The position numbers and the translations under genes are program-made. Below are positions 34,980-42,910 of a stretch of DNA of 64,000 bases, piece by piece. How positions within the stretch are numbered: position 1 is the stretch's first letter; each line of letters begins with the position of its first letter. The notes under the pieces were generated by a model. The model made no database searches. It saw only the letters and a list, made by a program, of their open reading frames with translations, and was not told the origin of the DNA. Source of the DNA: JBEKTW01 sp049515655 (GTDB lineage Bacteria; Bacteroidota; Ignavibacteria; UBA10030; SZUA-254); NCBI GenBank assembly GCA_049515655.1, contig JBEKTW010000005.1:124001-188000 (forward strand). Reading direction: 5' to 3'.

Positions 34980-37724
34980 ATGAAAAACATCACTCTACCA
35001 TTGTCAGCTATACTTCTCCTGTTCATCTCCCTATCGTCGCCTGGCCAGGGTACCCCACAAAATCCTCTGCGTGATGGTGGAGGAACATCCACTTCCGCCG
35101 GCCTTCGATTGATTCCTTCGCCGCGAAAGGTCTTCATGCTGAATGGCCATTTTGTTTTCTCACCGAAAGTGAAAATCTTCCTGTCGGATCCAAAGGATGG
35201 GGAAGATAGTTTTTCGGCGGCCGAGCTGTCCGACGAAATCCGGACGTCGCTGGGGTTTTCTCCCGCAGTGACGAAATCTCCTGCGGGGAAGAACGTCATC
35301 GTTGGTAGATTGCAGACCAACAAGGTTATTCCGAAGCATCTCAAGGCATTTGGGATTACGGTGCCCGACAGTCTTGGGAATGAAGGCTATATCCTGCACG
35401 TTGCTCCGGGAGAGATCCTCGTTGCCGCCAACACCGGAGCCGGTGTCTTTTACGGAGTGCAAACATTGAAGCAGTTGGTCCGTTCGAACAGAATGGTTGA
35501 TTCGCTCCCCTGCCTGACGATTATCGATTGGCCGGCGCTGCGCTACCGGGGATGGATGAACGACATCAGCCGCGGTCCCATTCCCACGGTCGATTTCTTG
35601 AAGAATGTCATCAGAAAGATGGCGGAGGTCAAGCAGAATTACTTCACGCTCTACACCGAACACGTCTTCAAGCTGAAGAAGTATCCTGACATCGCACCCG
35701 CGGACGGCATCACCGCCCAAGAAGTCGGTGAGCTCCAGGAGTTCGCACGGAAATATCACATCGAGCTGGTCGGCAACAAACAGTCATTCGGCCACATGGA
35801 ACACACGCTGAAAATTCCGTTCTACAGAAAAATGGATGAGAACGGCTGGGTTGTTGCACCTTCCGAAGAAGAAACGTATCGCTTTCTGGAAGACAACTAT
35901 GCCGAGATCGCGCCTGCATACGCCAGCAAGCTGTTCAATATCAACTGTGACGAGGCTTACGGGATCGGCGAGGGGAAAAGCAAGGCAATGGTCGACAGCA
36001 TGGGCCTCGACGGGGTGTATGCGTACCACATCAACCGGATAGACAGGATGCTGAAGCAGTACGGTAAGCGAATCATGATGTGGGGAGATATTGCCGTGAA
36101 CAACCAGAACATCATCGGCAAACTGCCGAAGGACCTTATCGTGCTCTCCTGGGGGTATGATGCCGCAGAGAGCTTCGACGACGCGATTACGCCGTTTACC
36201 AAACTGGGTCTTGATTTCATGGTTGCACCCGGTGTAAGCTGTTGGGGTGAAGTCTGGCCCAACATGAGCAACGCCGTTATTAACATTTCTAATTATGTCC
36301 GCGATGGGGCAAAACTAGGCGCAATGGGCGTGATGAACACCGCGTGGGACGACGACGGCGAGAATTTCTTTAACTACAACTGGCACGGATTGCTCTGGGG
36401 GGCTGAATGTTCCTGGAACCCCGCCTTTCCGCTGGTAGGCGCTGAAGCGAACGCGGACCGGGAAGCCAGGCTGGCTAGTTTCGACCGCTCCTTCGACGCG
36501 GTCTTCTACGGAACCACCGAATCTCCCGTGGCGCAGACATTGTTCCGCTTTGATTCCCTGCGGACGTATCCCGTTGATGGGATCGTGTACGACGGCGCAG
36601 TGTGGTCGGATTTGCTAGACATCCACCCGGAAAACACCGACAGCAATGCGTTTCGGGCGAACCAGAACATCGTTAGGGACGCCTCGTCACTGCTTAACGA
36701 CCTTGTAACGATGAAGAAGTCGGTAAAGAGAAACGCGGAGACAATTGATTATGCCATGTTCGCGGCGAAGCGGGTCGCCTTCACGGGAAGAAAAAATCTT
36801 GCCCGGATTCAACTGGCCGGAGCGATGAAATCGTCCAACCCCCGGGATTTGGAGGAAGTGAGAAAAACCTTCGACATACTTCTGGAGGAGCTCCATCAGT
36901 TAAAGAACGAGTATGTCGGTCTCTGGCAGAGAGAGAACCGCGGCTGGTGGCTGGACCGTATTCTCGATAAGTACGATGGCTTCGGAAAGCGAGTTCTTGA
37001 CCTTGAAAACATCGTTTTCATCAATCCTTCCGACAAAATTGTGGATGGAAAGAGGTCGATTGAATTGCGCACTATTTTCCATGACAAACCAATCTATTAT
37101 AGTATCGATGGATCCGAGCCGGGCATTAGGTCGAACAAATACACGGCTCCGTTTGAACTATCAACCACCTCGCTCATCCGGGCGCGGGTCATCGATAACA
37201 AGAAACCGATGAAACTGGAAGAACTATTTGTCATGGTTCACAAGGGTGTCGGAAAGCTTCGGAAGCTCAATTCGAGATACAGCCGCTACAGTGCCGCCTA
37301 TGCTGCCGGCGGGGATAATGGACTTGTTGACGGATTAAAGGGGTCGGACAATTTTGCCGACGGACGCTGGCAGGGATTTCAGGGACAAGACCTTGACATT
37401 GAGCTTGATTTATCGGCACCGACGGAGATCCGGCGAATTACGATGGCATTCCTCCAGCAGAGCTACTCGTGGGTGTTGATGCCTGAGCGGGTTCAGGTAT
37501 GGACATCCGGTAACGGTGAAAACTACACGCTCGCGAAGGAAGTACTCAACACCATCGACCCCCGCGAAGAGGGCACAATCATCCATGACTTTGTTGCTGA
37601 ATTCAAGGACGTGAAGACGCGATATTTGAAAATCGTGGCAAAGAATCCGGGGAAGCTACCCGAGTGGCACCACGCGAAAGGAAACGAATCATTCATTTTC
37701 TCCGATGAAGTAGTGGTAGAGTGA
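34980..37724 (+). CDS. GH20 beta-N-acetylhexosaminidase with chitobiase-C and F5/8-type C-terminal domains
   Basis: 914 residues. A signal peptide is followed by a GH20 N-terminal alpha/beta domain (~40-175), the catalytic TIM barrel (~180-480, opening 'LRYRGWMNDISRGPIP'), a helical region, a chitobiase C-terminal-like domain (~685-745, 'IYYSIDGSEPGIRSNKYTAP') and a discoidin-like domain (~775-914). The Asp-Glu pair for substrate-assisted catalysis is Asp324-Glu325 in 'NINCDEAYGIGEG'. It should release terminal GlcNAc or GalNAc from glycans outside the cytoplasm. It is a single gene, convergent with the LPP20 module. Confidence 0.93.
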   Translation: MKNITLPLSAILLLFISLSSPGQGTPQNPLRDGGGTSTSAGLRLIPSPRKVFMLNGHFVFSPKVKIFLSDPKDGEDSFSAAELSDEIRTSLGFSPAVTKSPAGKNVIVGRLQTNKVIPKHLKAFGITVPDSLGNEGYILHVAPGEILVAANTGAGVFYGVQTLKQLVRSNRMVDSLPCLTIIDWPALRYRGWMNDISRGPIPTVDFLKNVIRKMAEVKQNYFTLYTEHVFKLKKYPDIAPADGITAQEVGELQEFARKYHIELVGNKQSFGHMEHTLKIPFYRKMDENGWVVAPSEEETYRFLEDNYAEIAPAYASKLFNINCDEAYGIGEGKSKAMVDSMGLDGVYAYHINRIDRMLKQYGKRIMMWGDIAVNNQNIIGKLPKDLIVLSWGYDAAESFDDAITPFTKLGLDFMVAPGVSCWGEVWPNMSNAVINISNYVRDGAKLGAMGVMNTAWDDDGENFFNYNWHGLLWGAECSWNPAFPLVGAEANADREARLASFDRSFDAVFYGTTESPVAQTLFRFDSLRTYPVDGIVYDGAVWSDLLDIHPENTDSNAFRANQNIVRDASSLLNDLVTMKKSVKRNAETIDYAMFAAKRVAFTGRKNLARIQLAGAMKSSNPRDLEEVRKTFDILLEELHQLKNEYVGLWQRENRGWWLDRILDKYDGFGKRVLDLENIVFINPSDKIVDGKRSIELRTIFHDKPIYYSIDGSEPGIRSNKYTAPFELSTTSLIRARVIDNKKPMKLEELFVMVHKGVGKLRKLNSRYSRYSAAYAAGGDNGLVDGLKGSDNFADGRWQGFQGQDLDIELDLSAPTEIRRITMAFLQQSYSWVLMPERVQVWTSGNGENYTLAKEVLNTIDPREEGTIIHDFVAEFKDVKTRYLKIVAKNPGKLPEWHHAKGNESFIFSDEVVVE

Positions 37725-37774
37725 TCGTGAGCGGGGAGCGTAGAACCGGCTGCCGCTCTCGTCAGGTTTCGCGT

Positions 37775-37825
37775 TCTTCGTGACTTCGTGGTTAAAAGCT
37801 TTAGCGCGAGGACGCAAAGGTGATA
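37775..37825. repeat. CTTTGCG/GCAAAG palindromic repeat (family C, copy 2)
   Basis: 'gacttcgtggttaaaagctt', then 'tagcgcgaggacgcaaagg', lies between the converging ends of GH20 and the LPP20-DUF4384 gene and may serve as a shared terminator. Confidence 0.5.
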
Positions 37826-37862
37826 GTACTCGGCAATTCATCGACTTTGCGTTTTCTGGGCC

Positions 37863-39368
37863 TCATCTCTCCATTGTGGTGACTACGACCCGCGCCTCGG
37901 CTTGCTGGGCTGCAGTATCCTTGACTGTTTTCATTCCCCGGGTACGGACAACAAATTTTTCCAAATCCTCCTTTAAGATCTTGAATCCATCAACGTCTTG
38001 TGTTTCGATGGGTTCAAACGGCACCGTACGGGCAAAAGCCTGCAACACTTCCGCACCGTAGGGTTCGCTGCATATCCATCTTTCCGGAATAGGAACGACC
38101 TGGTTAACCAAATTGGAGGAAATGTAATAGCTGTCCTCCAATAATTCTCGGCGCCCATCCGCCATATGATAGACCAATCTCACGTAGCTTTCCCGGTTCA
38201 CGCGGACATACACGTGCATCGTATCGTCCTTCGTGTACACTACGCCATCATTACCCCGGTCGGTCCACACCTCGACCTGTAACCCGCCATTCACCACTTC
38301 GTCCTTGTTAAACACCCTCTGGTCGCTCAACGCCTGGACAAAATTCTGGGGCGTCAGCGATATTGCAGTATCGATAACGGATTGGGGGAACGTAACTTCG
38401 GTGTTCGCAACCATGTTTCCGGAATTTAGCTCTCGCACCTGAACGAACAGTTTCACCTGATCGCCGTGCAGCCAGTACGTCCCGCTGACGAGCCATAGCG
38501 CTTCGCCCGACGTGCCGCCAACGGTCCACTTCGCGACACTTGCGAGTCTTTGCTCGAGCAGCTGCTGCATATATCGGCCGAACTGACTGCTCATCTTTGT
38601 ATCCTGGTATGTGAGCGGAACAACTCTCACGGGGCTATTCCCGACCCTCTGTTGCTGACCAAGCATGTAACCAACGAACCACGCGGCATCATCAACAGAG
38701 CGCACTGGCCTGTTGATGATGCGGTCAATGGCACCGGTCACTTTTTCCGGAGATATGGAGACAGTATCAATCTCCGCAAACGATCCCGCATCAGCCACAA
38801 TAAGAATCGAAATTGCCTCGTGGAGCTCAGCGAGGAGTGGAAATGCCGCCGAGTACTTTTCGATGGCACTTGATTTGTCCCCGTTCGCCTCCAATGCTTG
38901 AGCTTGGTCGATTACTGCTCGTACGTCTTCTTTGAGCTTTTGCACCTTCGCATGATAGTGTTCCACGAGGGCTTCACGCTGCACATAGGCCAATGCGTAA
39001 AATGTGCCATCATCGTTGTAGGTTTCTGTCTCGATGCCTTCAAGATGAAGAGATGTACTGCTCTGTGTGACGGTGTTCACGTATTCAGCGAATTTCTGGT
39101 TTGATTCTTCGACCGCCGTCGAAGTTTTGCTGGAGATTGTCACCTTAATGCGGCGAGAGATGTCGGCAATTGCCTTGTTGATTGCATCCTCCCGACCCTT
39201 GGCAGGGTCTTTCTCCGACGATACACCGAAGCCAACTATGTAGATGCGATCGGGATACTTCGCTGACACGCCAAAGTTCTTGACCCAGTCGGGGGTACCG
39301 GACAATGCAAAATTAAAAATGCAAAAGGAAAGCAGGGTGAAAAGTACTATTTCTTTTAGATGTCTCAT
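37863..39368 (-). CDS. LPP20-family protein with DUF4384 domain
   Basis: 501 residues with a signal peptide (no lipobox Cys directly after it). Residues ~25-130 resemble LPP20 ('TPDWVKNFGVSAKYPDRIYIVGFGVS', 'AINKAIADISRRIKVTISSKT'). A middle region resembles a TolB/FlgT-like N-terminal domain ('WTVGGTSGEALWLVSGTYWLHGDQVKLFVQVRE', read in two parts). Residues ~365-470 match DUF4384 ('DDTMHVYVRVNRESYVRLVYHMADGRRELLEDSYY' in part), a beta-domain often next to protein kinases and caspases. It is the last gene of the caspase/LPP20 group. Role unknown; periplasmic or outer-membrane location inferred. Confidence 0.8.
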   Translation of the reverse strand: MRHLKEIVLFTLLSFCIFNFALSGTPDWVKNFGVSAKYPDRIYIVGFGVSSEKDPAKGREDAINKAIADISRRIKVTISSKTSTAVEESNQKFAEYVNTVTQSSTSLHLEGIETETYNDDGTFYALAYVQREALVEHYHAKVQKLKEDVRAVIDQAQALEANGDKSSAIEKYSAAFPLLAELHEAISILIVADAGSFAEIDTVSISPEKVTGAIDRIINRPVRSVDDAAWFVGYMLGQQQRVGNSPVRVVPLTYQDTKMSSQFGRYMQQLLEQRLASVAKWTVGGTSGEALWLVSGTYWLHGDQVKLFVQVRELNSGNMVANTEVTFPQSVIDTAISLTPQNFVQALSDQRVFNKDEVVNGGLQVEVWTDRGNDGVVYTKDDTMHVYVRVNRESYVRLVYHMADGRRELLEDSYYISSNLVNQVVPIPERWICSEPYGAEVLQAFARTVPFEPIETQDVDGFKILKEDLEKFVVRTRGMKTVKDTAAQQAEARVVVTTMER

Positions 39369-39394
39369 ATTATTGTGTCCTGCGTTCAGGTTCT

Positions 39395-39528
39395 TATTTC
39401 CTTATGAACACAAAATCCCCTCCTTCATCGCCGGCATCTTCTATCTCTCCAAAAAGCTCTTCAGCCGTAAGGTAGGTCTTTGGCTCAGGGCGAGAGACAA
39501 GCGAATCAGCCCCGAGCTTTTCAAGATC
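39395..39528 (-). other. Stop-free in-frame extension after the LPP20 lipoprotein gene
   Basis: Directly after the TAA at 39529-39531 the same frame continues for 44 codons without a start codon ('DLEKLGADSLVSRPEPKTYL' ... 'DAGDEGGDFVFIRK') to a TAA. The composition is protein-like and acidic. It may be an eroded C-terminus cut off by a new stop, or chance. No other gene is seen in this 160-base gap. Confidence 0.4.
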
Positions 39529-40116
39529 TTATTTCTCCTGCGCCGGCTGCTGCTGCTTTTTCCATTCCTCGTATTTTTGCACTTCATCGTCAAGGTCTTT
39601 GAACGACTGCGAAGCGCGAAAACGAGTGTACATCTGCTCGTTGTTTTTGATTTGCTGCTGAAGAGCCTCATTCGCGGCACCGACTGGGTACTGGACAAGC
39701 ACATAGGCGCGCCAAATATCGCCGTCCTTGAACTGTTTTTGTTTAACTACTTGGCTTCCAGAAAGGCTTGTCGAAACAACGGTTTTACTCGCCCCGGTGA
39801 ACTGTTGCAGCAGTTGCGCATCTTTGCCGATCCCCGTTTCTTCATCGAATTTTTTCTGCAAGTCACTGATTCTTGTTTCCACTATCCTTCCGATCTCGGT
39901 GCGAGCCGCCGACGTCGCCTTGTCTACTGCAAGCTGCATATCTTGCGATGTCGCAGTAGTAGCTGCATAGAAATAATTCGGGTCTTGCGGATGGTTGTTG
40001 TACCAATCGGGGATGTCTCCTTCAGAGGTGCCTTGCATGCCTTTCGAACCGCTGCAACCGTTGAAAAATACTGCGGTTAGAATGATACAAAAAAGCAAAT
40101 GAAATAGTTTTTTCAT
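39529..40116 (-). CDS. LPP20-family lipoprotein
   Basis: 195 residues. The signal peptide ends in the lipobox 'VFFNGC', and the ribosome binding site AAGGAGAGG is strong. 'IPDWYNNHPQDPNYFYAATTATSQDMQLAVDKATSAAR' (two parts) is the LPP20 signature also found in outer-membrane lipoproteins, followed by a helical middle and a charged coiled C-terminus ('DLDDEVQKYEEWKKQQQ'). Function of the family is not settled. It lies between the caspase gene and a longer LPP20 paralogue. The 238-base gap on the caspase side holds a GC-rich hairpin (cccgggcgctcctgttggg type) but no gene I can support. Confidence 0.85.
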   Translation of the reverse strand: MKKLFHLLFCIILTAVFFNGCSGSKGMQGTSEGDIPDWYNNHPQDPNYFYAATTATSQDMQLAVDKATSAARTEIGRIVETRISDLQKKFDEETGIGKDAQLLQQFTGASKTVVSTSLSGSQVVKQKQFKDGDIWRAYVLVQYPVGAANEALQQQIKNNEQMYTRFRASQSFKDLDDEVQKYEEWKKQQQPAQEK

Positions 40117-40354
40117 AAACCTCTCCTTGTGATGGTAGAATGATAGTAGTTAGTCTGTACCCTAACCTTTGCTTATTAACCCATTGCTTTCCTAAAACGA
40201 CAAAACCCACCATACAGACCAGTGCCAGGTTTTCAAAGAGCTTCGTAGCCCGTTCCCCCGGGCGCTCCTGTTGGGGAGAGAGTGTCAACCCGCCCCACAC
40301 GTGCTCATCACCCTGCAAGAAATGGGAAATTTCGTTGATTTATCCGTCGTGTTG

Positions 40355-41947
40355 CTACGGCACAACAGTCAGCGGCAGATTGACGTCGAAACTCCCGCTC
40401 GAGATGGGACTTTGCTGTGCCTTCGTATCTCTGCGGACGTGATCGCTGACATATTGCGTCAACTCGCCGAGCCGGATGATCTTGTCGTGGTCAAAATCTG
40501 CTTTTCCCTTGAGGGCTTCCAAAATGTAATACGTAAAGACGCCATGACCTCCGCCCCATTTCTTATCTTCCTGCGATAATTGATTGACGTCGCTGGCGCT
40601 GAATGAAATCGAGCTCTCGCGGGATCGCGCTATCTCTTCGAGGTATTCATTCACAAGGTCCGGCGCTGCCAGAGCGCGCGATGCGATCTCCCCGCTGACA
40701 CCGCGGCTGTGACATGCGTCGGCAAAGACCAGCACCCGTTTTGCCGCCACATAATCATGCAACGCATCTTGAATTTCCTGCATCTTGATTGACGTTGAGG
40801 CAAGCTTGTTCAGTTGAGAATCGTGAGTGAGAAGATACAGTACCTTCGGGCGTTCGGGGTCGGGGGCACCGTGACCGGCAAAGTATATGAATACAATGTC
40901 GTCCTCAATTGCCGCCTTCAAAAAGTCCGTGATAGCCTCCCGCACATGGGCCGAGGTAGCCTGTTCGTTGACGAGGAATCGAGCGTTTGATTTAGGCACA
41001 CCCAGCCCCCCTTCTTCAATCGGTGTTGTCGTGACGGCATAGAAGGCTTGCGCGTCATTGTCAGCGTACCGGAGTTGCGGAATGTCCGAGTCCGCGTAGT
41101 GTGAAATCCCGACAACCACAGCCCAGCGTTGACCTTTGAAGACACTGGGAAGCTCCGTTTTTTGAACAAGCGACCTGGGTTCACGCTTGACAAGAAACTT
41201 CAGCGACGCCTCGTTCCTGAACTTGTCGACGGCCCTGATTTCAATTTCGTTGTTCCCCAGGACGAGCAGGACATTGTCGGAAAAACTCGTGCCCCCACCC
41301 GTTAGAGAAAGCTGCGCCTCCTGCCCATTGACCAGCACAAGGGCAACACCGCTTGAGTCGGTTGCAAGGCCTTTCACCACAAGCGACGAACTATCCGTAT
41401 GAAATGCCGCAGAATCAACAGGGATTTTCATTCCCCTCGTCGTTACGATCACCGGCTCGGTCACTTCAATCGCTGGCGGAGTTACGTCCCTGACAACGGG
41501 CTTTTCTTTCGTTGAGATGGTCATCGATTGCGTTTCACTTTTGATCCCTTTGGCATCGGCAACTTCTATCATAAATGGGATGGTTTGCGTCGGGGCATTC
41601 TCAGGCGCGCTCAACTCAAACCGTGCGGTATCGGCCCCCGCGGGTGAAATTTGCGGAATCGTGAATGAAGGAATAAATCTAATCCGAGAGGTGGTGCTGG
41701 TCGTTGAAAGAGATACAACCACCGAACGAGCTGTCGTTCCGCCGGTATTAGAAACCGTCACCAGGAGAGTCCCGACTTCCCCCGCACCGAGAGTATTGCC
41801 TCCGGAATGCCCTATGAATCGCAGCGTCGCCGAGAGTTTTTCCGGTGAACTGAACGATCCCGCATTGCTGCGACCCGTCACTCCCTGCGCATCGGTCATG
41901 GTGATCACCAGAAACAATCCAGCAAGAAATTCTACCACTTTTCTCAT
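40355..41947 (-). CDS. Exported caspase-like (C14) peptidase with N-terminal Ig-like domains
   Basis: 530 residues with a signal peptide (to ~'TDAQG') and AGGAGAGG before the start. Residues ~38-145 look like a CARDB-type Ig-like domain ('GAGEVGTLLVTVSNTGGTTARSVVVSLS'), ~160-255 like a second Ig-like domain, and ~270-525 are the caspase-fold domain. The catalytic dyad is intact: His359 in 'IYFAGHG' and Cys412 in 'VFADACHS'. 'GISHYADSDIPQLRYADNDAQAF' is the usual first strand and helix. Export is unusual for a caspase homologue; a periplasmic or surface role is inferred. Substrate unknown. Confidence 0.92.
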   Translation of the reverse strand: MRKVVEFLAGLFLVITMTDAQGVTGRSNAGSFSSPEKLSATLRFIGHSGGNTLGAGEVGTLLVTVSNTGGTTARSVVVSLSTTSTTSRIRFIPSFTIPQISPAGADTARFELSAPENAPTQTIPFMIEVADAKGIKSETQSMTISTKEKPVVRDVTPPAIEVTEPVIVTTRGMKIPVDSAAFHTDSSSLVVKGLATDSSGVALVLVNGQEAQLSLTGGGTSFSDNVLLVLGNNEIEIRAVDKFRNEASLKFLVKREPRSLVQKTELPSVFKGQRWAVVVGISHYADSDIPQLRYADNDAQAFYAVTTTPIEEGGLGVPKSNARFLVNEQATSAHVREAITDFLKAAIEDDIVFIYFAGHGAPDPERPKVLYLLTHDSQLNKLASTSIKMQEIQDALHDYVAAKRVLVFADACHSRGVSGEIASRALAAPDLVNEYLEEIARSRESSISFSASDVNQLSQEDKKWGGGHGVFTYYILEALKGKADFDHDKIIRLGELTQYVSDHVRRDTKAQQSPISSGSFDVNLPLTVVP

Positions 41948-41983
41948 GCTATCCTCTCCTTTTGAGATAATAGTCGATGATCG

Positions 41984-42505
41984 TTAAGGCCTACCCGGAG
42001 GAAACGGCAACTGTATGGATGCAGAACCTGATTCTTTCTTTCCCAACAGTAGCACGGCAGCACCCCCAGCCGTTGCAAATCCAACTCCGATCCAGAACCA
42101 AGGTAACCCGCCCGCGGGAAGTTGCGCATGGATTTCGAACCGGTATCCGTCACCTTCCAAACCCTTCGGGAGGTCCCTCTTGTACTCCCACAGGATTTTT
42201 CTTCCAACTCCGCTCAAGATTCCCTTGCCGACATCTCCCGTGACGGCTTCGGGAATTACTTTGAATGAGGGATCATTGTCATTCAGCAGGGTAAGGCTCA
42301 CGTCATATTCCTGATTGAGAGGAGCCAGCAGATCGTAAGTTATGACTACAGTATCCCCCTCGAGTTCCCATTGGATGTTCCGTAAACTAATCGATGGTTC
42401 GTCGCTGCGCGCGAAGGCATGCGCATCAATCAGAAGCAGCGATAATGGGATCAGCAAGGTCAACACAACAGGCTTACGGTAACGGAGTATTTGAGTGATG
42501 CTCAT
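41984..42505 (-). CDS. Hypothetical secreted/membrane-anchored protein upstream of the caspase gene
   Basis: 173 residues. A signal peptide (to 'AHAFA') is followed by one beta-rich domain: 'ISLRNIQWELEGDTVVITYDL' and 'VTGDVGKGILSGVGRKILWEYKRDLPKGLEGDGYRF' (in two parts). A hydrophobic helix near the C-terminus ('WFWIGVGFATAGGAAVLLL') then precedes a short polar tail. I do not recognise a named family. Its position 36 bases before the caspase start suggests it anchors or regulates the peptidase. The same strand and tight spacing support one operon. Confidence 0.7.
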   Translation of the reverse strand: MSITQILRYRKPVVLTLLIPLSLLLIDAHAFARSDEPSISLRNIQWELEGDTVVITYDLLAPLNQEYDVSLTLLNDNDPSFKVIPEAVTGDVGKGILSGVGRKILWEYKRDLPKGLEGDGYRFEIHAQLPAGGLPWFWIGVGFATAGGAAVLLLGKKESGSASIQLPFPPGRP

Positions 42506-42539
42506 AACAATCTCACGAGTTTTGTTCTCAATAGTCTTT

Positions 42540-42600
42540 TCGTCCTTTGCGATTTAAGAACTTTAACCGCAGAGTCCGCAAAGGGGTGCGCAAAGGGCAC
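42540..42600. repeat. CTTTGCG/GCAAAG palindromic repeat (family C, copy 3)
   Basis: 'cctttgcgatttaagaactt', then 'aaccgcagagtccgcaaagg', occurs with a second cgcaaag just after. It lies upstream of the module's first gene and before the 25-bp tandem array. Confidence 0.55.
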
Positions 42601-42625
42601 TTACTCACTTTCGACCAACCAATTC

Positions 42626-42903
42626 TAATCCCAATAATCCCAAATTCCATTCATCCCAATAATTCCAAATCCCATTCATCCCAATAATTCCAAATCCCAA
42701 TCATCCCAATAATTCCAAATCCCAACCATCCCAATAATTCCAAATCCCAACCATCCCAATAATTCCAAATCCCAACCATCCCAATAATTCCAAATCCCAA
42801 CCATCCCAATAATTCCAAATCCCTCCAAATCCCAACCATCCCAATAATTCCAAATCCCAACCATCCCAATAATTCCAAATCCCAACCATCCCAATAATTC
42901 CAA
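42626..42903. repeat. 25-bp tandem repeat array (about 11 units)
   Basis: The consensus unit is CCCAATAATTCCAAATCCC plus AACCAT, 25 bases. Units at the left edge are variant and one carries a 9-base insertion; the middle and right units are near-identical. The array begins 8 bases after the stop of the T9SS gene. There are no spacers, so it is a minisatellite and not a CRISPR array. Confidence 0.92.
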
Positions 42904-42910
42904 GTTGACC

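Noticed and set aside
40022..40318. A 98-codon minus-strand frame between the LPP20 and caspase genes
   Set aside because: It overlaps the start of the lipoprotein gene in another frame and its body is repeat-like ('LTLSPQQERPGERA'), so it is probably not a gene.
42626..42903. CRISPR array
   Set aside because: Units are directly adjacent with no spacers, and no cas genes are nearby.
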